Source: an uncultured Treponema sp.
GTDB taxonomy: Bacteria > Spirochaetota > Spirochaetia > Treponematales > Treponemataceae
DNA: 64,000 bases
Reading direction: 5' to 3'
Assembly (NCBI GenBank): GCA_946411505.1
Contig: CAMKEG010000007.1
Span: forward strand, 1-64,000
Positions 1 to 8,510 of the stretch are shown piece after piece (within the stretch, counting starts at the first letter, position 1; every line of letters begins with the position of its first letter). The translations under genes were made by a program, and so were the position numbers. The notes under the pieces are model-generated. The model saw only the letters and a program-made list of their open reading frames with translations. It did no database searches and was not told where the DNA came from.

Positions 1-60
<60 letters not shown>

Positions 61-90
61 GAAGAATAGTCTTTAAATGCTTTAACCAAT

Positions 91-140
91 GCCCGCGGAC
101 TGGGACGGAAACGCCCCTTGCCGCGGGCTTATTGTTTTTT
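91..140 (+). terminator. Hairpin plus T-rich tract upstream of lipoprotein gene
   Basis: GCCCGCGG (91-98) pairs perfectly with CCGCGGGC (121-128); an inner GGG-CG/CG-CCC stem is possible. It is followed by TTATTGTTTTTT. It is either the intrinsic terminator of a gene left of the window or an attenuator in the leader of the gene at 167, because no promoter is visible between it and that gene. Confidence 0.6.
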
Positions 141-166
141 AAATCTTTCAAATTTGGAGGAAATCT

Positions 167-1222
167 ATGAAAGAAATGAGATTGTTGGCGGCGCTGGCTG
201 TATGCGGCGCGCTTGCCTTTGGAGTGTCGGCTTGCTCAAATTCAAGCGGCAACAGCGCGGCGTCTTTGGTCGGCCTAAGCGGCGGCGGAACGCAGGATCC
301 GGTTTTTACGCCGGTGTATGAAACGTTCGGCTCTTGGCCACAAACTGTAATGGCGGTCGGCGTCACCGTGAATGAAAGCGAGACCGAGATTCACGGAGCG
401 CTTACTTACTGCAAGGGAAGCGACGGCCAGTGGTATGTCAAAAGATTTGAAAATTCTAGCGACGGAATCTGCAAGTACAGCGACGGAACAACGGTCAAGG
501 AAAGTTCCGCCAACAGCTACAAGTGGTTCAAGGTGGAACCGATAAAGTGGCGCGTTCTTACGGCAAACTACAATGGAACGGGCAAAAAACTTTTGCTTGC
601 GGAAAAAATTCTGGCTAACTGCAAGTATTACGACTATAAAGATGTGAACAGAAGCGTAAACGCGGCGACTGTTTATCCCAACAACTACGAACATTCAAAA
701 GTCCGCGCCTTTTTGAACGGCCTCAGCTACAAACAAAAGCAGGCGTCTGACGGCGCTCAAAACGAGTGCGACGACTTTTTGAACAAGGGGTTTTTGCAGT
801 CGGCCTTTACGCCGGCGGAATTGGCAAAAATCGCGGACACAAGCGTTGACAACAGCGCCGACAGCACGACTGACAGCGGCAACAATTTGCCCAAGTCGAC
901 GGATTACGCTTGCGGAAACACCAACGACAAAATATTTGTTCTCAGCGAGCGCGAGGCCACAAACAGCGAATACGGCTTCCCGGCGTACAAGCGAACCGGA
1001 ACAGGCAACGCGCGCATCCGCCAAGCGACGGACTATGCCATGGCCAGCGGAGCCTATCAAAGCTCCTATCCTGGAAACGGCGGAACTTGGTGGATTCGCT
1101 CTCCTAACGCCGCCAGCGCCAGTACTGTTCGCCATATAGGCGGCGGCGGAGACGCAAGTTTAAACACGATTGTTAACTCGGAAGGAACCGGCCTTGTTCC
1201 GGCATTGTGCGTGAGCGACTAG
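167..1222 (+). CDS. DUF6273-type lipoprotein
   Basis: A 351-residue predicted lipoprotein. The N-terminus has a short basic segment, a hydrophobic core and a lipobox ending GVSAC at about residue 23, followed by a Ser/Asn-rich linker, so it should be lipid-anchored in the envelope. The C-terminal third carries the WWIRSP motif and the closing V-PALCV pattern typical of DUF6273 modules, which are common in surface proteins of gut bacteria and often occur with repeats of unknown binding role. GGAGG sits 6 bases before the ATG. The gene is bounded by a hairpin upstream and a strong terminator downstream, so it is probably transcribed alone. Function is unknown; a ligand-binding surface role is only an inference. 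Confidence 0.8.
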   Translation: MKEMRLLAALAVCGALAFGVSACSNSSGNSAASLVGLSGGGTQDPVFTPVYETFGSWPQTVMAVGVTVNESETEIHGALTYCKGSDGQWYVKRFENSSDGICKYSDGTTVKESSANSYKWFKVEPIKWRVLTANYNGTGKKLLLAEKILANCKYYDYKDVNRSVNAATVYPNNYEHSKVRAFLNGLSYKQKQASDGAQNECDDFLNKGFLQSAFTPAELAKIADTSVDNSADSTTDSGNNLPKSTDYACGNTNDKIFVLSEREATNSEYGFPAYKRTGTGNARIRQATDYAMASGAYQSSYPGNGGTWWIRSPNAASASTVRHIGGGGDASLNTIVNSEGTGLVPALCVSD

Positions 1223-1243
1223 CGCGGCGCGTTGTTTGCGTTC

Positions 1244-1273
1244 GGCTTCCCCAAGACGGGGAGGCCTTTTTTT
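1244..1273 (+). terminator. Intrinsic terminator after the DUF6273 lipoprotein gene
   Basis: GGCTTCCCC (1244-1252) pairs with GGGGAGGCC (1258-1266) through one G-T wobble, with a five-base loop and a seven-T tail. It separates the lipoprotein gene from the toxin-antitoxin pair. Confidence 0.9.
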
Positions 1274-1294
1274 ATGGCGCAAGCAAAAAAAAAC

Positions 1295-1324
1295 TTGACA
1301 AATTGTATATACATAGTGTATAGT
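1295..1324 (+). promoter_or_regulatory. brnTA promoter
   Basis: TTGACA (1295-1300), 18-base spacer, TATAGT (1319-1324). The predicted start of transcription is around 1331, only about 11 bases before the toxin ATG. Confidence 0.75.
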
Positions 1325-1341
1325 TATTATGGACGGACTGA

Positions 1342-1653
1342 ATGGGAAAAACGATTGTTCACGGAGCCTTTGAATGGGACTCTGAAAAAGCGGAAACGAA
1401 CATAAAAAAGCATGGCATTTCTTTTGAAGAAATACTGCCTATGTTTGAAGACCCGCTTTTTTGGGAACGAATTGATTCCGCCCATTCAACTGACAAAGAA
1501 ACACGGTATTTTGGCGTGGCAAAGATAAAAGGCTTTGCCGTTGTGGTTTCTTGCTATACGGAACGAAAGCGGGTAAGAATAATATCCGCGCGAATTTCCA
1601 CTAAGGAAGAGGAGCGTCAATATGAAAACTGGTGCAAGCAATTCTACAACTAA
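1342..1653 (+). CDS. brnT: BrnT-family toxin (type II toxin-antitoxin)
   Basis: A 103-residue protein of the BrnT (DUF497) family. BrnT toxins are small RelE-fold ribonucleases that cut RNA and arrest growth until bound by BrnA. Visible family marks are the N-terminal FEWDSEKAETNIKKHGISF block, where the W-D and K-H-G residues are conserved, and the C-terminal R-ISAR-ST-E-E---Y segment. The gene follows a good promoter with a very short leader and overlaps the antitoxin gene by 32 bases. In BrnTA systems the antitoxin-toxin complex represses its own promoter, so the same is likely here. The order, toxin first, is usual for this family. Confidence 0.9.
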   Translation: MGKTIVHGAFEWDSEKAETNIKKHGISFEEILPMFEDPLFWERIDSAHSTDKETRYFGVAKIKGFAVVVSCYTERKRVRIISARISTKEEERQYENWCKQFYN

Positions 1654-1885
1654 AAGAGTGGCGGAACTTAGAAAGAAAATCGACTTGTCGGACATTCCCG
1701 AAATAAAAGACTTCTCAAGCGGCCATCTTCGCAACTGGAAGCCGGCAAAAAAGCCCGTGTCGTTCCGCATTGACCTTGACAATCTTGAGTGGCTTCAAAG
1801 CGCAGGCGTAAAGGGCTACCAAAAAAAGATGAACGCTGTAATCAGATGGGCAAAACAAAACCACTGCCCCATCGCCACGCTTTAA
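1622..1885 (+). CDS. brnA: BrnA-family antitoxin
   Basis: An 87-residue protein matching the BrnA antitoxin pattern: a central D-S-I-PEI-D segment, then PVSFRIDLDNLEWLQSAG and KGYQKKMNAVIRWA, the ribbon-helix-helix DNA-binding part (about residues 50-80). BrnA binds and neutralises BrnT and, with it, represses the operon. The ATG is preceded by GAGGAG at about 7 bases, inside the 3' end of brnT, so translation is coupled to the toxin. No upstream partner other than BrnT is needed to explain it. Confidence 0.88.
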   Translation: MKTGASNSTTKRVAELRKKIDLSDIPEIKDFSSGHLRNWKPAKKPVSFRIDLDNLEWLQSAGVKGYQKKMNAVIRWAKQNHCPIATL

Positions 1886-1907
1886 TTATTTTTATATTCT
1901 ATTTTAA

Positions 1908-1944
1908 TTGAAATTTTCCGCTTTATCTGCTATAATTGTTTCCC
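1908..1944 (+). promoter_or_regulatory. ilvB promoter, leaderless type
   Basis: TTGAAA (1908-1913), 17-base spacer, TATAAT (1931-1936), then 8 bases to the ATG at 1945. There is no Shine-Dalgarno sequence. Transcription should begin at or within 2 bases of the start codon. Confidence 0.8.
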
Positions 1945-3648
1945 ATGAAAAAGACTGGCTCACAGATAATTTGCGAACTTTTAAAGGCTCATAAAATCAC
2001 GACCGTGGCGGGAATTCCGGGCGGCTCTATTTTGCCGCTTTACGACGAATTGGCCCGGAGCGGAATCAAGCATGTTTTGGTCCGCCAGGAACAGGCCGCG
2101 GGCTTTATAGCGCAGGGCTTCGCGCGGACAACAGGAAAGCCCGCCGTTTGCATGGCCACAAGCGGCCCGGGAGCGATGAACCTTTTGACGGCCATCGCCG
2201 ACGCGCGCTGCGACTCGATTCCGATAATCGCGATTACGGGGCAAGTCAACCTTTCCATGATTGGAACCGACGCATTCCAAGAGGCCGACACCTTTGGCCT
2301 GTCGTTTCCGATTACAAAGCACAGCATGATGGTAAAGAGCGCCGCCGAGCTTTTGACGGCTATTCCCAAGGCTTTTGAAATCGCGACGACAGGACGGCCC
2401 GGCCCGGTTTTGATTGACGTTCCGCGAAACGTTCAGCTTGAGGAAGTTGAATTTTCATCTTGGCCAAAAATTTCTGGCGCAAAAAAAGAAGTGCGCTTTC
2501 ACACAAGCAAAAAAGAAATCCCCGCGCGCTTAAAGGCGATTTTTGCCGCGATGGACAAAAGCAAAAAGCCCGTCGCCTATTTGGGAGGCGGCTGCAATTC
2601 CGTTGAGGCGGCAAAATACCTTAAGGCGCTTTTTGGCCTTTACAAGATTCCGGCGGTTTCTAGCCTTATGGGAATCGGAGCCGTTCCCGCGACAGACCCC
2701 GCTTATTTGGGAATGGTCGGAATGCACGGCTCGGTCGCGGCAAACCAAGCGATGCATGACGCGGACTTGGTCCTTGCGCTCGGCGTTCGCTTTGACGACC
2801 GCGCGATTGGGTTGGCCAAAGAGTTCTGCCCCAAGGCAAAAATCGTCCACATCGACATCGACGCGGCGGAAGTGAACAAAATATTTAGCGCCGACATTTC
2901 GCTTGTCTGCGACTTGGAAAGCTCTCTTGCCGCGCTGTCTGAACTTGTCCGCGAGAAAAAGTCTTCGTTTAACAAGGAAGCCGCCGCCGCGCGAAAGGCC
3001 TGGCTGGAAAAAACGTCGGCCTTGCGAAAGAAAACTTTTACGCTTGAATGCGGCCGCAACAAAAAGACCGGCTTGACAAACCCTCGCGCCTTCATCGCGT
3101 CGCTTCCCAGCAAAAACGTAATCGTAACGACAGACGTAGGCCAGCACCAAATGTGGGCCGCGCAATACTATCCGGTCCAGGAGCCCAGGACTTTCTTGAC
3201 GTCCGGCTCTTTGGGAACGATGGGCTTTGGCCTTCCGACCGCGATTGGCGCCGCGCTGGCCAATCCGCAAAAGCGCGTCGTTTGCATATCGGGCGACGGC
3301 TCGATTATGATGAACGTGCAGGAGCTTGCCACTTTGGCCGAGCAAAACTTGAACGTTACCGTAATCGTTTTTGAAAACGGAACGCTTGGAATGGTAAGGC
3401 AGCAACAGAAATATATTTTTGAAAAGAATTTTAGCGCGAGCGTTTTTGGAAAGTCGCCCGACTTGCTTGAAATCGCGCGCGGCTTTGGAATACAGACTTT
3501 TGACGCGGACTGTGACCGCGATTGGGCAAAGAAAGTCTTTGACCCGGCCAGAAAGGCGCCCGCCTTTGTCCGCGTTAAGATTGACGCTGACGAAGACGTT
3601 CTTCCGTATGTAATGGCCGGCAAGGCCAACATAGATTCCATTCACTAA
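1945..3648 (+). CDS. ilvB: Acetolactate synthase, large (catalytic) subunit
   Basis: A 567-residue thiamine-diphosphate enzyme that condenses pyruvate with pyruvate or 2-ketobutyrate in the first shared step of valine, leucine and isoleucine synthesis. The N-terminal domain has the catalytic Glu in RQEQAAGF (E49) and the ATSGPGAMNL loop; the C-terminal domain has the cofactor motif GDGSIMMN...N at about 450-477 and the ENGTLGMVRQQQ segment. Length is normal for IlvB. An in-frame TTG lies at 1936 but inside the -10 box, so the ATG at 1945 was chosen. No regulatory small subunit (ilvN) and no ilvC/D lie beside it, so it is either paired with a distant ilvN or works alone. Catabolic acetolactate synthase is possible but less likely. 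Confidence 0.93.
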   Translation: MKKTGSQIICELLKAHKITTVAGIPGGSILPLYDELARSGIKHVLVRQEQAAGFIAQGFARTTGKPAVCMATSGPGAMNLLTAIADARCDSIPIIAITGQVNLSMIGTDAFQEADTFGLSFPITKHSMMVKSAAELLTAIPKAFEIATTGRPGPVLIDVPRNVQLEEVEFSSWPKISGAKKEVRFHTSKKEIPARLKAIFAAMDKSKKPVAYLGGGCNSVEAAKYLKALFGLYKIPAVSSLMGIGAVPATDPAYLGMVGMHGSVAANQAMHDADLVLALGVRFDDRAIGLAKEFCPKAKIVHIDIDAAEVNKIFSADISLVCDLESSLAALSELVREKKSSFNKEAAAARKAWLEKTSALRKKTFTLECGRNKKTGLTNPRAFIASLPSKNVIVTTDVGQHQMWAAQYYPVQEPRTFLTSGSLGTMGFGLPTAIGAALANPQKRVVCISGDGSIMMNVQELATLAEQNLNVTVIVFENGTLGMVRQQQKYIFEKNFSASVFGKSPDLLEIARGFGIQTFDADCDRDWAKKVFDPARKAPAFVRVKIDADEDVLPYVMAGKANIDSIH

Positions 3649-3680
3649 AGGCGCGTCATAATCTGCACAAGGAGAGTTAC

Positions 3681-6128
3681 ATGAAAAAATTAAGGTCGTT
3701 GTTAGGAACGCTTCAACTTGTTGTGGCGTTTTCTGTCGTGACGCTTTTTGGAGCCTGTTCCAATTCGTCAACGCCGCTGTATGTTCCGCCGGCTCCAAGC
3801 GTGAACTATTTTTCGCAGGCTTCGCTTTCGCGCAGGGCTTACATCGGCGGCTCGCTGATTTACAACCCGGACAGTTCCGCCTTGTCGCAGCTAGCTTACG
3901 GCGTGAAAATCGCGGTAAGAACCAGCGTCTTGGAAAAGAGAAGCGTTTCGATATATCAAGTCGGAACAGGATCCACTCTAAGAACGGACACGACAGTTTC
4001 CGTCGGAGAGAACGGAAGCTGGGCGAGCGGTTCGGCTGAAACTTTTGACGACTACATCACAGAAAAAGAAGGTTCCGAAGTGTTCGGATACATAGTCGTA
4101 ATGAGCATAGGCGAGGCAAACATAAAATTCAACTACTACTATTATCCGCAAAACGGCGTCGCGCTTGCGTCGCAATTTGTCAATCTAAGTCTTGGCGATT
4201 CGGTTCGCCTTGGAAACAGCACATCCATTATAAAATATGAGATGCCGCAAATCGCGCGCAAAGGCTTTGAGAACGCCCGCTGGCTGACTTTTGTCAACAG
4301 CGAGGACAGCATGAGCGCCTGCATGTATTCCTGCGTGCCCGAAGTGAACGGAAACGCTTCGGCGCTTTACGGAGTGAACTCGGACAAAAGCTTCATCTTT
4401 CTTATTGGCGGCGCGGGCGCTGAGGGCGACTATTATCCGACTTCAATGCAGAACATTCTTGACATGCTTGCTTACGGCGACTACATCATCGACCAAGCCG
4501 ATAACACAATGTATTCTGTCGCGGGGGACGTAAAGGCAAACGGCTTGGCCGCGTTAAAGACCGAAAAAGACTACGACGGAAACACCTCCGCGGGCGTTGA
4601 AGGCGCTCCAGAGTCATTCTTGCGCTTTGCCTACCACTTGTACCAGTTCCCAGACCAAGAGAACGGGCCAAAAATGTTCTTTGAGTCCTTGCCCAAAGCG
4701 GCGCAGGATTTGGCCAACTCGAATTTTGAGTATTCCTTGTATAAAGACGACGGAGCGATTTTTTATGTAAAGATGCTCAACTGGATCCTTTGCGACAAGG
4801 AATCTTTGACAGCCATAGCCAATGATTTGGAGAGCAAAGGAAAAAGCGAATACGCGACTGAAATCAAGGATGCCGTAAACCACTATCACAGCCCCAGTTC
4901 AGGAATCACGTTCAACCAAGCCAAGTGGGAAGACGCTTTTATAAACGCCTCCGTCAGCTTTTCAAAAACCGCGGAAGATTTTGAAAACGCGAACAACCAG
5001 TATGTCGAAACGTTCAGAAGCATCATGGACGAAGTTTACGACCATTCGCCGGACGCTTATGTAGATCCGCCCAGCTTGTTCAACATTTATCCCGACATCG
5101 CGCTGGACATGGGAAGCGCGGGCTACACTCCGGCCGACTACGAAGCCACGAACCTCTTTTCCGACTCGCTCGCCGACAACCCGCTCATTTCCATGAGTTC
5201 GGCGAAGTCGTCAAAATACAAAGAATACACTGACAAGCGCGACGCCATCGAAAAAAAGTTCAGCGAGTTCCACCGCATGGATTTGGCCAAGGTAAACGGA
5301 AACAGGCTTTCTGTCGTTGGCGTGAATTTTGCGATGGGCGTCAAGGGAAAGGTCATAAAGAACCTTGGCATAAAGTCTGGCGAGCTTGGAATAAAGGGAC
5401 TTGGCGCCGCGATTTTCATTAAGGCCGAAGCCACGCTCCAAAACATTGAAGCTGGCGAGCATTCCTTCTTTACAAAAGAAGAATTGGAAAAAATGTCAAA
5501 AGACTTGCACAAGCCAATCACTTTTTCCATCGGTCCTATTCCTTGCGTTTACAAGACCACGTTCAACTGGGACGTTGGCTGGACCGCTAAGATTCAGACT
5601 AACTTGAAATTCATGGCGGGCTTTACCGGCCTTTACGGCGGCGAAGTTGACTTGGGCGCCAAGTGGGGCGTAAAATTCAAGTGGAAGGTAATTCCGGTAG
5701 GCGGCTACTTTGACCCCTGGCCCACGAACGCGCATGCAATCAACGAGCACGCCGCCTATGTTGGGCCTGCCGCCGAAGCCCCGGATAAGAATGAAACCAA
5801 GTTTGACGTAGGCGTTTATGTAAAGGGAACTCTAAAGCCGCAATTTGGCGTGGGCTTTAGCTATGTCAGCGCGGGCCTTCAAGTGGTTGGAACCCTCCAG
5901 CCGGAACTGCACTTTATAGTGGGCGACAAGTTCTTGAAGCCGCCCGAGAACACGCCCTTCCATCTGCAAGGCTTGCTAAAAGCTTTGGTCACATTCGGCC
6001 CCTACTTTGAAGTGACGATTCCGATAATCGGAAAGAAGATCAAGACCGAATGGACCGCGGTAAAAATTCTTGACAAGTCCAGCGGCGACAAGCCCATAGA
6101 AATTTTTGACGTTCCATTGTCGATATAA
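3681..6128 (+). CDS. Large predicted lipoprotein, unknown function
   Basis: An 815-residue protein with a signal peptide and lipobox FGAC (Cys about residue 26), so probably a membrane-anchored lipoprotein. No catalytic or binding motif is recognised. The middle (about 220-480) looks mostly helical; the last 250 residues are rich in alternating hydrophobic strands with many Gly and aromatic residues, as in a beta-rich or barrel-like domain, and include repeated KFKWKVIPVGGYFDPWP-like stretches. AAGGAGAG precedes the ATG. It sits 32 bases after ilvB and 17 before the sulfhydrylase gene on the same strand, so it may be co-transcribed, though nothing links it to amino-acid synthesis. Confidence 0.75.
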   Translation: MKKLRSLLGTLQLVVAFSVVTLFGACSNSSTPLYVPPAPSVNYFSQASLSRRAYIGGSLIYNPDSSALSQLAYGVKIAVRTSVLEKRSVSIYQVGTGSTLRTDTTVSVGENGSWASGSAETFDDYITEKEGSEVFGYIVVMSIGEANIKFNYYYYPQNGVALASQFVNLSLGDSVRLGNSTSIIKYEMPQIARKGFENARWLTFVNSEDSMSACMYSCVPEVNGNASALYGVNSDKSFIFLIGGAGAEGDYYPTSMQNILDMLAYGDYIIDQADNTMYSVAGDVKANGLAALKTEKDYDGNTSAGVEGAPESFLRFAYHLYQFPDQENGPKMFFESLPKAAQDLANSNFEYSLYKDDGAIFYVKMLNWILCDKESLTAIANDLESKGKSEYATEIKDAVNHYHSPSSGITFNQAKWEDAFINASVSFSKTAEDFENANNQYVETFRSIMDEVYDHSPDAYVDPPSLFNIYPDIALDMGSAGYTPADYEATNLFSDSLADNPLISMSSAKSSKYKEYTDKRDAIEKKFSEFHRMDLAKVNGNRLSVVGVNFAMGVKGKVIKNLGIKSGELGIKGLGAAIFIKAEATLQNIEAGEHSFFTKEELEKMSKDLHKPITFSIGPIPCVYKTTFNWDVGWTAKIQTNLKFMAGFTGLYGGEVDLGAKWGVKFKWKVIPVGGYFDPWPTNAHAINEHAAYVGPAAEAPDKNETKFDVGVYVKGTLKPQFGVGFSYVSAGLQVVGTLQPELHFIVGDKFLKPPENTPFHLQGLLKALVTFGPYFEVTIPIIGKKIKTEWTAVKILDKSSGDKPIEIFDVPLSI

Positions 6129-6145
6129 ATAAGCTTGGAGGAAAA

Positions 6146-7420
6146 ATGAAGCTTAACACAAAATGCGTGCAGGCGGGCTACACGCCCAAAAACGGAGAGC
6201 CGCGCCAGATTCCAATCGTTCAGTCAACGACTTTTAAATACGACACAAGCGAGGACATGGGAGCCTTGTTTGACTTGGAAGCGTCGGGCTATTTTTACTC
6301 GCGCCTGCAAAATCCAACCTGCGACATGGTGGCCGCAAAAATCGCCGCGCTCGAAGGAGGAGCGGCCGCCATGCTTACTTCAAGCGGACAGGCGGCGAAC
6401 TTTTTTGCCCTCTTTAACATTTGCGAAAACGGCGGCCACATCGTGGCTTCGTCGTCAATCTATGGCGGAACCTTCAACTTGATTAGCGTTACGATGGCCA
6501 AGATGGGAATCCAAACAACTTTCGTTTCGCCAGACGCAAGCGAAGAGGAACTCGCCGCCGCCTTTAGGCCAAACACAAAGGCGCTTTTTGGAGAGACAAT
6601 CGCGAATCCCGCGCTGACGGTTTTGGACATAGAAAAGTTCGCCCATGTGGCCCACGCGCATGGCGTTCCGCTTATCGTTGACAACACCTTTCCGACGCCG
6701 GTCCACTGCCGCCCGATTGAGTGGGGCGCTGACATCGTGACCCATTCCACGACAAAGTACATGGACGGCCACGGCTCTTGCGTTGGCGGCGCGATCGTGG
6801 ACTCAGGAAAATTTGACTGGCTGGCCCATGCCGACAAGTTCCCCGGTCTTTGCGAGCCCGACGAGTCCTACCATGGAATCGCCTACGCAAAAAAGTTTGG
6901 CCAGGCGGGCGCCTTTATCACAAAGGCGACGGCGCAATTGATGCGAGACTTTGGATGCAGCCAATCCCCGCAAAGCGCCTTTATCCTTAACCTGGGCTTG
7001 GAATCCTTGCATGTCCGAATGGCGCGCCACGCGGAAAACGGCCAAGCCGTCGCCGAATTTTTGTCGTCCAGCGACAAAGTTTCAGCTGTGAATTTCCCTG
7101 GACTTAGAGGAAATAAGTACTACCCGCTTTTCACAAAGTATCTGGCTGAAGGCGCCTGCGGCGTAGTCAGCTTTGAGCTTAAGGGAGGCCGCGAAGCCGC
7201 CGGAAAGTTTATGAAGGCGCTAAAAGTTTACGCGATAGAAACGCACGTGGCCGACGCTCGCTCTTGCTGCCTTAATCCGGCGACCAGCACCCACCGGCAA
7301 ATGTCCGACGAGCAGCTTGCCGCCGCCGGAATCCCGGCCGGCCTAATCCGCCTTTCGTGCGGTCTGGAAGACAAGGAAGACTTGGTTGCCGACCTTAAGC
7401 AGGCGCTTGAAGCGGTGTAA
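6146..7420 (+). CDS. metY: O-acetylhomoserine sulfhydrylase (PLP enzyme)
   Basis: A 424-residue Cys/Met-metabolism PLP enzyme. It should join O-acetylhomoserine and sulfide to make homocysteine in methionine synthesis. Visible features are YSRLQNPT near the N-terminus, the SSGQAA cofactor loop, DNTFPTP with the pyridoxal-binding Asp, and the Schiff-base lysine in HSTTKYMDGHG (K204). Length and the long insert after the lysine fit MetY rather than cystathionine gamma-synthase (about 380-400 residues). GGAGG is placed 6 bases before the ATG. It is 17 bases downstream of the lipoprotein gene. A methionine gamma-lyase role cannot be excluded from sequence reading alone. Confidence 0.88.
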   Translation: MKLNTKCVQAGYTPKNGEPRQIPIVQSTTFKYDTSEDMGALFDLEASGYFYSRLQNPTCDMVAAKIAALEGGAAAMLTSSGQAANFFALFNICENGGHIVASSSIYGGTFNLISVTMAKMGIQTTFVSPDASEEELAAAFRPNTKALFGETIANPALTVLDIEKFAHVAHAHGVPLIVDNTFPTPVHCRPIEWGADIVTHSTTKYMDGHGSCVGGAIVDSGKFDWLAHADKFPGLCEPDESYHGIAYAKKFGQAGAFITKATAQLMRDFGCSQSPQSAFILNLGLESLHVRMARHAENGQAVAEFLSSSDKVSAVNFPGLRGNKYYPLFTKYLAEGACGVVSFELKGGREAAGKFMKALKVYAIETHVADARSCCLNPATSTHRQMSDEQLAAAGIPAGLIRLSCGLEDKEDLVADLKQALEAV

Positions 7421-7422
7421 AT

Positions 7423-7497
7423 TCTTTACTTTTTTGCCAAATTTGGCCTAAAATCTTTACTTTTTTGACGAAAAATGGTATAATAAGTAAAGATTTT
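7423..7497 (+). promoter_or_regulatory. Promoter and operator-like repeats of the HTH-Fic gene
   Basis: The promoter is TTTACT (7456-7461), 17-base spacer, TATAAT (7479-7484). AAAATCTTTACTT (7450-7462) is repeated in perfect inverted form as AAGTAAAGATTTT (7485-7497), bracketing the core promoter. A further direct copy TCTTTACTTTTTTG (7423-7436) matches 7454-7467 at a 31-base spacing, three helical turns. This layout suggests autorepression by the HTH of the downstream protein. Confidence 0.7.
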
Positions 7498-7510
7498 GGG
7501 GGCCGGCAAA

Positions 7511-8425
7511 ATGGTATCGTATGAAGGGCTTATAAAGGCGCTAAAAGAAAAGGGCGTCGGAAAAACAGAGCTTTCGCAGGCGCTAGGGCTATCCACAAGA
7601 ACCGTGGCAAAAATCGCCAAGGGGCAAAAACTTTCCGCCAGAAGCGCGCAAAAAATCGCGGACTACCTTGGCCTTCCCGCAGCCTCTATTATGCGGGAAA
7701 TTTCTTCAAACAAAATTCTTCAGCGCCTGCGCGACGAAAAGGAAATGAAAATTTCAGGCGGCCTTTACCACGAGCTTCAAGTGCGAATGACATACAATTC
7801 AAACCACATCGAGGGCAGCAAGCTTTCGCAGGATCAGACGCGCCTTATCTTTGAGACAAACACAATCGATGTCGGCGACGGCGTTCCCGTTGACGACATT
7901 TTGGAAACCGTGCATCACTTTAGGGCGATTGACTATGTGATTGACATTGCGGAAGAAACGCTCACAGAGGAAATCATAAAAAAGCTCCATTACATTTTAA
8001 AGCATGACACAAAAGATTCGACGCTCTCTTGGTTCGCCGTGGGCGACTACAAAATGAGAGCCAATGTGGTTGGTGGAAGGGAGACGACAAAGCCCGCTCT
8101 TGTTCCGCAAAAAATGGCGGCCTTGCTAAAAAAGTACAATTCAAAAAAGGCCGCGCGCTTTGAAGACATAATTTCTTTGCACGCCGAGTTTGAATGCATC
8201 CACCCATTTCAAGACGGAAACGGCCGCGTCGGCCGTCTTGTCGCGCTAAAGGAATGCTTTCGCCACAATGTCACGCCCTTTATCATTGATGACTCAAAAA
8301 AGAATTTTTACTATCGCGGCCTGGCGGAATGGAAAAACGAAAAGGGCTTTCTTTACGACACATGCCGCGACGGCCAAGACAGCTTTGCCGAGCTGCTGGA
8401 GATGTTGGGAATGGAGCGGGAATGA
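7511..8425 (+). CDS. HTH-Fic domain protein (class II Fic)
   Basis: A 304-residue protein with an XRE-type helix-turn-helix at about residues 5-55 joined to a Fic domain. Fic enzymes usually transfer AMP from ATP to a hydroxyl group of a target protein. The catalytic motif is complete: HPFQDGNGRVGR (H231-R242). An autoinhibitory (S/T)xxxE(G/N) motif, SNHIEG (97-102), lies before the Fic core, which places it in class II, where the enzyme is intrinsically inhibited. The nearest upstream ATG-like codon (TTG at 7496) lies within the operator repeat; the ATG at 7511 follows a GGGGGCCGG stretch and was chosen. No antitoxin-like partner gene is adjacent. Targets are unknown; the HTH suggests self-regulation. 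Confidence 0.9.
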   Translation: MVSYEGLIKALKEKGVGKTELSQALGLSTRTVAKIAKGQKLSARSAQKIADYLGLPAASIMREISSNKILQRLRDEKEMKISGGLYHELQVRMTYNSNHIEGSKLSQDQTRLIFETNTIDVGDGVPVDDILETVHHFRAIDYVIDIAEETLTEEIIKKLHYILKHDTKDSTLSWFAVGDYKMRANVVGGRETTKPALVPQKMAALLKKYNSKKAARFEDIISLHAEFECIHPFQDGNGRVGRLVALKECFRHNVTPFIIDDSKKNFYYRGLAEWKNEKGFLYDTCRDGQDSFAELLEMLGMERE

Positions 8426-8475
8426 ACGCAATGAGCGGCGGCGTTCCGCGGCTTCCATGCGCTACAACGCCCGGC

Positions 8476-8510
8476 TTGACCGGGCATTCTTTGGTTAATA
8501 TAATGTTCCT
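8476..8510 (+). promoter_or_regulatory. nudC promoter, leaderless type
   Basis: TTGACC (8476-8481), 17-base spacer, TATAAT (8499-8504), exactly 6 bases to the ATG, no Shine-Dalgarno. The -35 overlaps a small inverted repeat, GCCCGG/CCGGGC (8469-8485), that could end transcription from the Fic gene, though no long T tract follows. Confidence 0.8.

Noticed and set aside
2530..3798. 422-codon minus-strand frame opposite ilvB
   Set aside because: Arg/Lys/Ala-rich translation typical of the shadow of a GC-rich gene; ilvB on the other strand has complete family motifs.
7496..7510. TTG start five codons upstream for the HTH-Fic gene
   Set aside because: It lies in the inverted-repeat operator near the predicted transcript start, leaving no ribosome site; the ATG at 7511 fits better.
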